This document shows, in pieces, positions 20,850 to 31,382 of a stretch of 64,000 bases of DNA. The position numbers and the translations under genes were made by a program. This stretch comes from Taudactylus pleione. Its lineage: Eukaryota; Chordata; Amphibia; Anura; Myobatrachidae. The notes beneath the pieces were generated by a model, which saw only the letters and a program-made list of their open reading frames with translations, was not told the DNA's origin and did not search any database. Location: the NCBI GenBank assembly GCA_031769625.1, contig JAUIMM010000702.1, forward strand, positions 1,113,001-1,177,000, read 5' to 3'. How positions within the stretch are numbered: position 1 is the first letter of the stretch; every line of letters starts with the position of its first letter.

Positions 20850-23800
20850 CAGGGCCGCCACCATGGGGGGACTGTTGGGACTAGAGTCCTGGGCCCAGAC
20901 ACTTGGGGGGCCCGCTCCAACCCCCTTCTGCTGCACTGTAAAAATGTGTGCCGACTGCCCTCCTGCTCCGCCTACTTACTCTGCAGCCGCCACAAACATC
21001 CCTTTGAAAAAAAGTGTTACAGGTGCGGCCGATGCCCGCTCTGGCAACATGCTGAGGATGCCCACTTATACCCCCAGAGGCTGCCTGGCTGGACCAGAGG
21101 ACAAGGTGCCACTAATAGTCTGCAGCCGAATGCTGCACACACATTCAGGACCTGGCATTTGCAGAGAAGTTGAGTCAAGAGAGGATGCTGATGCTGAGCA
21201 CTGTGAGCAGCACTGGGGAGGGGGCGGGGCCCGGCTGCCTGTGATAACTGCTCATATATGTAAGTCAGTGATCTGAGGAGTCTGAAGTAAGCTGAGCTGT
21301 CTGCTTCAGACTCCTCTGTTCACTGGCTAAGAGAGCAGATGAGTCATCCTGAACCTCTGCCCCCACCCCAGTTTGTGCCATGTTCAGCTTCTCCAGGGAC
21401 CCGGCTGCCAGCAGGCATGATGACAGCACAGCAGGCTCTGCTTGCTGTGCTGTCATCATGCCTGCTGGAGCAGGACTGGCCAGCATTATTATAGATTAAT
21501 GTTGGAGGGGGGGCACAGTGTAGGTGAGAGGAGGGGGTACAGTCATCGGTGAGATGATGGAAGGGGGTTACAGTGCGGGTGGCATTGGTGGTACAGTGTG
21601 GGTGAGATGAGGGGGCACAGTGTGGGTGACATAAGGGAAGGGGAACACAGTGTGGGTGAGATGAGGGGGCACAGTGTGGATGAGATGAGGGAAGGGGAAG
21701 CACAGTGTGGGTCAGATGAGAGAAAGGGGGAGCACAGTGGGTGACATGAGGGGGCACAGTGTGGGTGAGATGAGGGACTGAGGAGCACAGTGTGGGTGTG
21801 ATGAGGGAAGGGGGAGCACAGTGTGGGTGAGATGAGGGATGGGGAGCACAGTTTGAGTGAGATGAGGGATGGGGAGCACAGTGTGGGTGAGATGAGGAAC
21901 GGGGGACCACAGTGTGGGTGAGATGAGGGACGGAGGAGCACAGTGTGGGTGAGTTGAGGGAAGGGGAGCACAGTGTGGGTGTGATGAGGGAAGGGGAGCA
22001 CAGTGTGGGTGTGATGAGGGAAGGGGAGCACAGTGTGGGTGAGATGAGGGAAGGCGAGCACGGTGTGGGTGAGATGAGGGACAGGGGAGCATGGTGTGGG
22101 TGAGATGAGGGACGGGGGAGCACAGTGTGGGTGAGATGAGGTACGGGGGAGCACAGTGTGGTTGTGTTGAGGGAAGGGGAGCACAGTGTGGGTGAGATGA
22201 GGGAAGGGGGAGCACAGTGTGGGTGTGATGAGGGAAGGGGAGCACAGTGTGGGTGTGATGAGGGAAGGGGAGCACAGTGTGGGGAGATGAGGGAAGGGGA
22301 GCACAGTGTGGGATAGGGAAAAGGAAGTACAATGTGGAGCACAGTGTGGGTAAGATGAGAGAAAGGGGGAGCACAGTGGGTGACATGAGGGGGCACAGTG
22401 TGGGTGAGATGAGGGAAGGGGGAGCACGGTGTGAGTGAGATGAGGGAAGGGGGAGCATGGTGTGGGTGAGATGAGGGACTGAGGAGCACAGTGTGGGTGT
22501 GATGAGGGAAGGGGGAGCACAGTGTGGGTGAGATGAGGGATGGGGAGCACAGTGTGAGTGAGATGTGGGATGGGGAGCACAATGTGGGTGAGATGAGGGA
22601 CGGGGGACCACAGTGTGGGTGAGATGAGGGACGGAGGAGCACAGTGTGGGTGAGATGAGGGAAGGGGGAGCACAGTGTGGGTGAGATGAGGGAAGGGGGA
22701 GCACAGTGTGGGTGAGATGAGGGAAGGGGGAGCACAGTGTGGGTGAGATGAGGGAAGGGGGAGCACAGTGTGGGTGAGATGAGGGAAGGGGGAGCACAGT
22801 GTGGGTGAGATGAGGGACAGGGGAGCACGTTGTGGGTGAGATGAGGGCCGGGGGAGCAAAGTGTGGGTGAGATGAGGGACAGAGGAGCACAGTGTGGGTG
22901 AGTTGAGGGAAGGGGGAGCACAGTGTGGGTGAATGAGGGAAGGAGAGCACAGTGCGGGTGAGATGAGGGAAGGGGAGCACAGTGTGGGTGAGATGAGGGA
23001 AGGCGAGCACGGTGTGGGTGAGATGAGGGACGGGGGAGCATGGTGTGGGTGAGATGAGGGATGGGGGAGCACAGTGTGGGTGTGATGAGGGAAGGGGAGC
23101 ACAGTGTGGGTGTGATGAGGGAAGGGGAGCACAGTGTGGGTGAGATGAGGGAAGGCGAGCACGGTGTGGGTGAGATGAGGGATGGGGGAGCATGGTGTGG
23201 GTGAGATGAGGGACGGGGGAGCACAGTGTGGGTGAGATGAGGTTACGGGGGAGCACAGTGTGGTTGTGTTGAGGGAAGGGGAGCACAGTGTGGGTGAGAT
23301 GAGGGAAGGGGGAGCACAGTGTGGGTGTGATGAGGGAAGGGGAGCACAGTGTGGGTGTGATGAGGGAAGGGGAGCACAGTGTGGGGAGATGAGGGAAGGG
23401 GAGCACAGTGTGGGATAGGGAAAAGGAAGTACAATGTGGAGCACAGTGTGGGTAAGATGAGAGAAAGGGGGAGCACAGTGGGTGACATGAGGGGGCACAG
23501 TGTGGGTGAGATGAGGGAAGGGGGAGCACGGTGTGAGTGAGATGAGGGAAGGGGGAGCATGGTGTGGGTGAGATGAGGGACTGAGGAGCACAGTGTGGGT
23601 GTGATGAGGGAAGGGGGAGCACAGTGTGGGTGAGATGAGGGATGGGGAGCACAGTGTGAGTGAGATGAGGGATGGGGAGCACAGTGTGGGTGAGATGAGG
23701 GACGGGGGACCACAGTGTGGGTGAGATGAGGGACGGAGGAGCACAGTGTGGGTGAGATGAGGGAAGGGGGAGCACAGTGTGGGTGAGATGAGGGAAGGAG

Positions 23801-24773
23801 AACACAGTGTGGGTGAGATGAGGGAAGGGGAGCACAGTGTTGGTGAGATGAGGGAAGGCGAGCATGGTGTGGGTGAGATGAGGGATGGGGGAGCATGGTG
23901 TGGGTGAGATGAGGGACGGGGGAGCACAGTGTGGGTGAGATGAGGGACGGGGGAGCACAGTGTGTGTGTTGAGGGAAGGGGAGCACAGTATGTGTGAGAT
24001 GAGGGAAGGGGGAGCACAGTGTGGGTGTGATGAGGGAAGGGGAGCACAGTGTGGGTGTGATGAGGGAAGGGGAGCACAGTGTGGGTGAGATGAGGGAAGG
24101 GGAGCACAGTGTTGGACAGTGGGATACAGAGAAGGGAGGCAGAACATATAGGGGGCACAATGCAGAACATATAGGGGGAAGCACATGCATACAGATATAT
24201 GAAAGGACAAGACAATATATTTTATGATGGCATATAGTTTATAGCGGCTTCTTTGCTGGTCAAGTTATGTCTGCCGGGAGTCAAGTAGATGGCGAAGTCA
24301 AGCTACCGCCCAAAGGCAAGTGAGGATCCAGCGCTTGGCAAGCTGAGGGTACCCCTCTGTGCCCCTCAAGGTCAGCAGAGCAGGTAAGGTCCCAGTGGGA
24401 CAACCCTTCCTCGTTACCACCCTAGACCACCAGGGTGTCAGGTCTTTTTCCCTGGGCACGCAGGGGCACATAGCAAAGCCAGGACCACTTGCTTGTCTTT
24501 GCCTCCCAATCTAAAACTTACCAGCTAGTCCCTCACTATCCCCCCCCCTTCTGCAGCACAATAGAGTGAGTCAAGTCACTTCTCACTTAGCCGCCCAGAG
24601 CTGCCCTCCCTCTCCACCTCCTACATACGCTGCTAAATAGTATTCCTAGTGAGCCGACACGGCGTGACGTCAAGGGGTGGGGTGGGGGGGGGGCGGTTGA
24701 TGGAGGGGGGGCTAGGAGGGGGGGCTGCCTATTTTGTCAGTCCAGGGCCCCACAATTTTTGATGGCAGCCCTG
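20850..24773. mobile_element. non-autonomous hAT element filled by a minisatellite
   Basis: It starts CAGGGCCGCCA and ends TGGCAGCCCTG, an 11-bp terminal inverted repeat with one mismatch. It is flanked by CATGCAGT (20842-20849) and CATGCAGA (24774-24781), an 8-bp target duplication with one change, as expected of hAT elements. There is no transposase. The inside is unique sequence (20861-21480), a very large minisatellite, and about 600 bp of GC-rich right end. Confidence 0.75.
21480..24115. repeat. ~30-bp minisatellite, roughly 80 units, with higher-order duplication
   Basis: The unit is close to GCACAGTGTGGGTGAGATGA then GGGAAGGGGGA (30-31 bp), with variant units (GTGTGATGAGG, GACGGAGG, GACCACAG). 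A rare marker, GGATAGGGAAAAGGAAGTAC, occurs at 22311 and again at 23413. Another, GGACCACAGTG, occurs near 21904, 22609 and 23708. This gives a ~1.10-kb higher-order duplication on top of the short period. All three minus-strand frames stay open for hundreds of codons because the unit contains no stop trinucleotide on that strand. Confidence 0.95.
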
Positions 24774-24781
24774 CATGCAGA

Positions 24782-25164
24782 AGTTCCCACATTAACAGTG
24801 AGGATAAGCAACTTTTTGCGACTGCTGACAAACAAAAAGTTGTTGTTGCCTTAAATACATGTTTAGTATAAAGTTATTTGCCAGACTGACTAAGGGCCTA
24901 ATTCGTGCTTGTAGGCAATTGCATTCGCAATTTCAATTATTTAGGCTTTGGAACTGCAAATCTTAGCAGGTAAAGCCGCCACCCAGAAAATATGATAGAC
25001 GCCCATTGGAGCCATCGCAAACTTGACCTCAGAGAGCCCAGGTTGATGTCTCTGCACTAAGAGCATATTCATTGTATTCTTTGCCCTTGTTTCCACCTGG
25101 AGAATTAAAAAAACCTGTGTTAATTGAGTTTGAAGAGAGAAGTGTAGTACCTAACATTCATTTT
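24782..25164. other. unannotated DNA
   Basis: No gene or repeat is recognised. Confidence 0.35.
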
Positions 25165-25363
25165 GTATTAACAGTTACTTATATAGTGCACACATATTAT
25201 GCAGCATTTTACTTTTGTCAGCAGGCAATACGTTTTTAGAGTGTATGAGGACCCACACATAATCATGAGGAGAATATACAAACTCCACACAGACTGGCAA
25301 TTGAATTTATAACCTCAGTGCTGTGAAACAGTAATGCTAACCACTACACCAACAATGCTGCCC
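25165..25363 (-). repeat. tRNA-derived SINE (V-SINE-like)
   Basis: The minus strand starts GGGCAGCATTGTTGGTGTAG then TGGTTAGCATTACTG (tRNA A-box side). It passes a decayed B-box, then has CTGTGTGGAGTTTGTATATT and CTCCTCATGATTATGTGTGG, the conserved central domain of the vertebrate V-SINE type. It ends near CTATATAAGTAACTGTTAAT. No precise target duplication was found. Confidence 0.7.
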
Positions 25364-26228
25364 AACATTAAACAAAACATATAAATGGGTAATTAATTTA
25401 AGTAACAACAACATATAATCTCCTCTATTTAATCCCAAGTGTTTTTGAAATACCTCACTTTATTTTAACTTGTATCATAAATGCACATTTGCCTACAAAA
25501 CAGTACCATGCTGTAATATACAGTAAAGCAACACCAAAACAAGCTATTTCTCATTGTCTAGGTTTTATATGGTGTCATAATTTTGCAACTCAACATCAAT
25601 ATATTAAACTAAAAAAAATGTGTCTGCAGGGATATAACTGTTTAGTAAATTAGACACGACTCTGAATTTACTTTATACAATCAAATTCTTCGTTTTTGTT
25701 GCTTGTGTGAAGTGTTCCATATTAAGTATTTAACATTATTCCAAAATAACCACGCAATGATTCATTTTCTGAAACATTAAAACTCTGAAAAATATACAAT
25801 AAATTGCCAACCGAAATAGCCAAGAAAGTGTTAGTGTAAAATTCATGACTTTTTATTAGCATTATGCAATTATCAGTCTCCTGACTCACTGATAATATAC
25901 ACAGACTGAGCAGTGTCAAGAAATGTGGTCAGGTTTTGTAGCTTTTACCCTTCTGTCAGTCTATTTTGAGTAGAAAATGATACCACTCAAGCTATGAAAC
26001 ACAACTACTTAACCACACAGAGGATCTGGTAACGTAAACCCAAAGTGACCCAAGAATGAACATAATATTTGCCACAAGGAAAATTACTGTATTTTTAATG
26101 ATGGGAAAATCAAAGATGGTTGGCTGAGTTCCAACAAATATCAACTCTTTCTGTCATGGGGAAGTGCAGATTTTTAAAAGAAACATTTATTTATTTATTT
26201 TTTTATATTAAAGATATTTATAGTTTAC
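25364..26228. other. AT-rich unannotated DNA
   Basis: No coding signal or repeat family is recognised over this stretch. Confidence 0.4.
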
Positions 26229-26236
26229 ATTATACC

Positions 26237-26927
26237 ACAGGTTCCAAAATTCAGTCCTCAATGCACCATAATTGTCCAGGGTTTAAGGATACCCATGGTT
26301 GAACACAGATGGTTAAATCAAAAGACTGAGGGCCTGATTCAGCAAGGAACGCACGCTAGCAGAGGCACGCACCCATCTGCTGCAAGAATATGGTAATTAA
26401 TGCATACGTACAGAGACCGCAACACAAGATGCAGACATCCAGCCTTATACTAAGCCAACCATCTCCCATTACTCACATCCTGATCAGTACGCAAGATAGC
26501 GTAAACATCGGTAACATCGTGAACCATCTGACTCATATGCACAATAGTGGTTGACCTGACCTGCCACAGGATTTTGGCCGCTTCCTGTGTACAGCTTACG
26601 GTATGGCTGCCTTAATTATGCACGCCCCTATAACAGCGTTATAACACCTGCGTTCGCCTGACCCCCCCGTCACCAATCAATATCGGAAGGGTCTGCGTGC
26701 ACACTGCGTATAGTCTGCATACCATAACCCGATCTCACTGACTAGTTCGCATATGTGCAGTGCGATATATACGCATGCGCAGATCAAAAACATCGGCTCA
26801 GTGCGTGAGTTCTCTCCTTTGCATTCCTTGCTGATTCAGGCCCTGAGGTATCAATTAAGTTACCTGTGCTCAAGTATTGTTATCCGTAAAACCTGCACCA
26901 TTGAGGACAGAGTTTGGGAATCTCTGC
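26237..26927. mobile_element. hAT MITE interrupted by a Harbinger-like MITE
   Basis: Flanked by an exact 8-bp duplication ATTATACC (26229-26236 and 26928-26935). The ends ACAGGTTCCAAAATTCAGTC and GAGGACAGAGTTTGGGAATC are degenerate inverted repeats of the CAGGGGTTCCCAACT type of hAT MITE, continuing CCTCAATGCACC / GCACCATTGAGG. The interior is split by the element at 26330-26843. The same family occurs at 54692-55485. Confidence 0.8.
26330..26843. mobile_element. Harbinger-like MITE (TSD TGA)
   Basis: GGGCCTGATTCAGCAAGGAAC and CCTTGCTGATTCAGGCCC are terminal inverted repeats. TGA flanks both sides (26327-26329, 26844-26846). The interior includes CGCATGCGCAG. It is nested in the hAT MITE above. 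Confidence 0.85.
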
Positions 26928-26935
26928 ATTATACC

Positions 26936-27779
26936 ATTATTTATTTACAGTGTGACTTAATCCAATTTATTTAAAAAAAAGGTGTATTAAGAAGTAACAG
27001 TATTTTAAACAATGTGTAATTTTTGCATTTAGACGAACGATTCTGAAATCCTCTCTATAAAACAGAAGTATAACTTAAAATATAGGATAAAGTACGACAG
27101 ATAATTGTACACAATGGGATAGTTACAAAACTAGCATCAAGCTAGTTACTAGCATTATTATTAAAAATTTTACTGTAAAAAATTAAACCCTTTCATAATC
27201 CTGTTCTATTGTTCTCGAATCTTGTCAAAATTCCTAGGCTTATTTAAATAGATAATACTTTGTGCTCCTGGAATTGTCTTATATTTCAATATTAGGTAAC
27301 TTTATTAAAACAAAAAAATGATTGCATGGAATATATTGTACAGTATAATGTAATTTGTTGTAATTTTTTCGATCATATAAGTTTATTGCAAAGATTACAA
27401 ATAGGTTAACAAAAGTGTCTGCATACACAATGTCAAATATTTGAGGTGTACTGGGGTGTCCCAACATCTTTATCAACCACCATCAATGTTCTGTGAGGAC
27501 CTGAAAACGAAGACAACAGTTTTTAAGTTGCACTGAACTGCTTCTAAGGGCTTGTTCGGAAATCAACTATATTTATTGAAAACATAAAAGGGGTATGGTA
27601 CACATTTTAGCCAATCACATTACTTTTCAGACAAACAAATTTCATAAGTACATTGTCCTAGAATTGTTTAATATTCCTTTCTTCAAGGCTTATGATTTAG
27701 GAACATAACAAAACTTGGTCTATTAAGAACAAAAAAACAAAATAATGTCCCAGACGGTGTATTCACAAATTCTGCTGTG
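26936..27779. other. AT-rich unannotated DNA, may include the decayed 5' part of the PLE
   Basis: No coding signal stands out. The left boundary of the Penelope-like element cannot be fixed from sequence alone. Confidence 0.3.
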
Positions 27780-28039
27780 GTTTCATGTCATGAACGCTGA
27801 TTGTTTTGGGAACATCGAAGTACATGCTTTGAGTATAGGAATTTCTCCTGATAACATGTTCCAAGGTTTTTGTGACCTTCTGCAAGAATCTAATGCATAA
27901 TTTCTTAAGGAATAGAACCACAAATAAGAATTGTTTACTAAAGCAGAAGAAACAGATGAATTAATAAACCATATAGAAATGCTTTTAATCACACAATCAT
28001 ATAGGAATACCCTCATATATTACATCTTAGACATGAACC

Positions 28040-30026
28040 ATGGAAAGTTTTAGCAAGGCAGTCATTGCAGATATGGATAAAAGCATCCCTAAATGGGAAA
28101 GATCACAAAATACTAATGAAAAGGAGAGAGAAGCCATAAGGAATCTAAGTGAAAATAAGGAAATTATTATTAAACCAGCAGATAAGGGGGGTAGTGTCAT
28201 TATTATGGATATAGAGAAATATGAGGAAGAAGTAACACACCAATTGGAGGATAAACAAACATATGCCACTTTACGTAGTAATCCGAGTAAATGTATACAG
28301 AAAGATCTTAAAAATTTACTATCAATATAGAATAGAAAAAGTAATCACGGAAAAAGAAGAAAAATACATGAGTGTAGAAGACCCTAGTTTACTGGTCTTC
28401 TACACTTTACCGAAAATCCACAAGGATCAACAAAACCCCCCCGGGAAGACCTATTGTGGCTGGGACAGGATGTATAACAGCCAACTTATCACATTACATT
28501 GACTACCATCTTCAACCTGAAGTAATTAAAGTGAAATCATACATCAAAGACACGATAGATATTCTTCAGAAAATGGATAAATTTGAATGGAAAGAAAGTT
28601 ATATTTTGGCCACAGCGGATGTCAGCAGTCTCTACACCATAATAGAACATTCAAAAAGGTATAGAAGCTGTTAGAGACTATCTAAGTAGGAGCTGCCTGG
28701 ATAATAAGAAAATGTCATTTATTATAGATGGTATCAACTTTATTTTGAACAATAATTTTTCTTGGTATAATGGGAAATGTAACCAACAAAAGAAAGGCAT
28801 TGCAATGGGCACATGATTTGCCCCATCATATGCCAATCTTTTTATGGGATTATGGGAGGATCTTAATGTGTGGTCAAATAATGATTTTTAAAAAAAATAT
28901 TACAATTTGGTACCGTTTTATTGACAACATCTTTTTTATCTGAGAAGGAGGTCAAGTGGAGCTAGAAGATTTCTGTAACAAGTTGACTATGAATGATTTT
29001 AATATTTATTTAACATATCATATTAGTAAGGAAAATATAAATTTTCTTGATTTGACCTTTTATATTGAAAATGGCAGTCTTAAAATGAAATCTTATTTTA
29101 AACCCACTGATAGTAATTCATATCTATCTACTAAAAGCAACCATCATCCAGTATGGATAAGGAATGTACCCAAAGGACAAATGAGGAGGATTCGTCGAAA
29201 TTGTTCTGATATTACAGTATTTGAAGAACAAGCCGGAAACCTCAAAAATAAGTTTTTGTCCAAAGGATATAAGGAAAAGTGTTTAAACACCTTCATTACG
29301 GATTTAATGGGGGTCGATAGAACGCTTCTTCTGGAATCCAAAAAGGTAGAAAATAAAAATAAAATGAATCTACCATTTATAACCACATATAGTAAACAAG
29401 CTAAAGGAGTGGAAAGAGTGGTGAGAGAACATTGGCATTTATTGACCAGAGATCCCCTATTGAAAACCATTATCCCAACAAAACCACATTTTATATATAG
29501 GAAGGCTAACAATTTGAGAAATAAATTAGTAAAGAGTGCAATCCCACCAAAAAAATCAGGAAGAATAAAAACAGTAGGTTTTCATAGATGTGGTATGTGT
29601 TTAATGTGTAGGAGTCACAGAATACAAGCAAGTAAGATAGAAAAGTTCAAATCTACTAGCATGAATGAAACATACTGTATAAAAGACTTCATAACATGCC
29701 ACACAAAAAACTGTATTTATTTAATAGTGTGTGAGTGCAGCCTACAATATATAAGTCGCACTTCCAGACCATTGAAGGACAGATGGGATGAACATTTGCG
29801 CAATATAAAAAATGGTATTACTAATCACTCATTATCTAAACATTTCTTGGATAGTCATAATAAATGTTGTAGATCCCTGACATATGTTATGGGCATCCAA
29901 TCAGTTCATAAACATTGGCGAAAAAACAAAATAGTTCAAAATTTAGCCCAGACAGAAATGAAGTGGATTCATAAAATGGGATCGTTGGCACCTCATGGGC
30001 TAAATCTTGAGTTTGAATTAAAATAG
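28040..30026 (+). pseudogene. PLE reverse transcriptase plus GIY-YIG endonuclease, decayed
   Basis: Pieces in order: 28040-28330 with IIIKPADKGGSVIIMDIEKY, the PLE N-terminal hallmark; 28347-28500 with VFYTLPKIHKD then PPGK; 28500-28674 with LATADVSSLYTII; and 28674-28950 with IIDGINF, KGIAMGT, FAPSYANLFMG. The 356-residue frame 28956-30026 begins just after the FIDNIFFI motif. It has the thumb and linker, RCGMCLMC (about residues 211-218), and GIY-YIG-type IYLIVCECSLQYISRTSRP then DRWDEH (about 254-280). Breaks include frameshifts near 28330, 28450 and 28660, a stop between AMGT and FAPS (CGA to TGA expected), and stops around 28890-28920. The catalytic box reads IDN where family members have the YIDDI-type pair, and the YVG of the nuclease reads YIS. 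It is inactive. Confidence 0.85.
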
Positions 30027-30805
30027 CTTTTATAATATATATATTTTTTTTTTATATAACATGGTATGATAACACCTTTTAATATACATTAAATTTGATT
30101 TTTATGATGCATATATAATTTTTTAGTACATTTTTAAGCTTATATATTTATATATTTTATTGAGTTATAGAAGTTTTACATGGTACATTGTGTATGTTTT
30201 ATCCTGTCATATTGTCTATATGGTATGTACCCTATGTTTGTTTTGTGGGAAAGATCTTGGAAGTGAGATGCGCCCTATAGGTTGGAGCATATAGCTGGTG
30301 GATTAGGGAGAAATCCGGAAGTGATATGTATGCCACAAGCTGGAACGCAAACAGTGGCTAAATGGTCCTGGTGAAAACAGCAGAGAGTATATATAACGTC
30401 ACTTCCGGGTATCGGAGTATGATGAGCCGGAAATATCATGCGTTCCACTGTATGGAACGCACATGAAGTCCCACATTAGGAAGGGTGAAGGCCCTACAGA
30501 AAGAGCAGTAAGTCCGGAGATGACACGAGATAACGTCATCTCCGCTCAGCAGGACGGAAAGCTATACCAGAAGTGATTTGCATTCCAGCAGATGGAACGC
30601 ACACTGCTATTTTATAGTTTGATACCTATCCACGTTAATTGGAAAGGTAACAACTTGTGGAACAATAGGTATGGACATATAAAGGTATAATTGGAATGCA
30701 TTGGTCTATTAGGTCTCTATACAGTTAAATTAGAACCATTAAAGGAAGGACCAATAGGAATGCACTAGATGGTATATAAGGAAGTAATATACAGTAGTGA
30801 AATCA

Positions 30806-30846
30806 CACCTTGAGAAAGGCTCTAAGGGAGCAGAAACGCGTTGGTG
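30806..30846 (+). ncRNA. hammerhead-ribozyme-like motif in the PLE
   Basis: CACC and GGTG can form stem I. GCTCT and GGAGC form stem II around AAG. The stretch AGAAACGCGTTGG matches the GAAAC plus minimal stem III typical of small hammerheads in PLEs. The first core segment reads CTTGAGA instead of CTGANGA, so this copy is a variant and activity is uncertain. Confidence 0.5.
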
Positions 30847-31382
30847 AGAAAAGAGCAGCAGTAAGGGTGCCAGGTGAAGGGGTCAGAGGACTAACCACCA
30901 GAGTGTAAATTCAGGAGGGCAACACGAACCTATCCTGGAAGGTGATTGTTTATACCCCTGTATATGTCATTTTGGGTGTGTGCAGTCCTACACCCCACTA
31001 TATCTGGTACGCAGCCTCTTATATGTGTCTGTTGGATGTTTTTATGTTTAAATAAACTGTACTTCACTATATACCATTTTTATCAATTTTTTGAGGAATA
31101 TTGAATTGGTCTATAAAGGAGATATACCCACCATTCAAATCATCTGATTGTATCAAACACTGCGAAAGGAACGTCATAGGAATCCATTTTGGGGGAACTT
31201 TATCATCCATATACTGTTAAGATTTGATACCTACCTCAGAGGAGTGCAGGGAATTGCAAGTACTGTGTTTTATATTTGATAGTTAATATATCTATCCAAG
31301 GTCATTAAACAGCACTCCATTGGGGTGGGAGCTCTGTGGGGGGCAGAAGAAGGGAGAGAAAAATCAACAAAGGTCCGCATTT

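Larger units (their letters stand above)
27780..31260 (+). mobile_element. Penelope-like retroelement (PLE)
   Basis: The region contains PLE reverse-transcriptase pieces followed by a GIY-YIG endonuclease (28040-30026). About 1.2 kb of 3' sequence then includes a hammerhead-like motif (30806-30846) and a polyadenylation-like AAATAAACTGTAC near 31052. Both outer boundaries are approximate. On the right it abuts the L1 3' side at about 31270. Confidence 0.75.

Noticed and set aside
21344..24215. Very long minus-strand ORFs (626, 890, 832 and 315 codons)
   Set aside because: They lie wholly on the ~30-bp minisatellite, are open in all three frames, and consist of a repeated His/Pro/Ser/Leu/Cys pattern. 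They reflect absence of stops in the repeat unit, not a gene.
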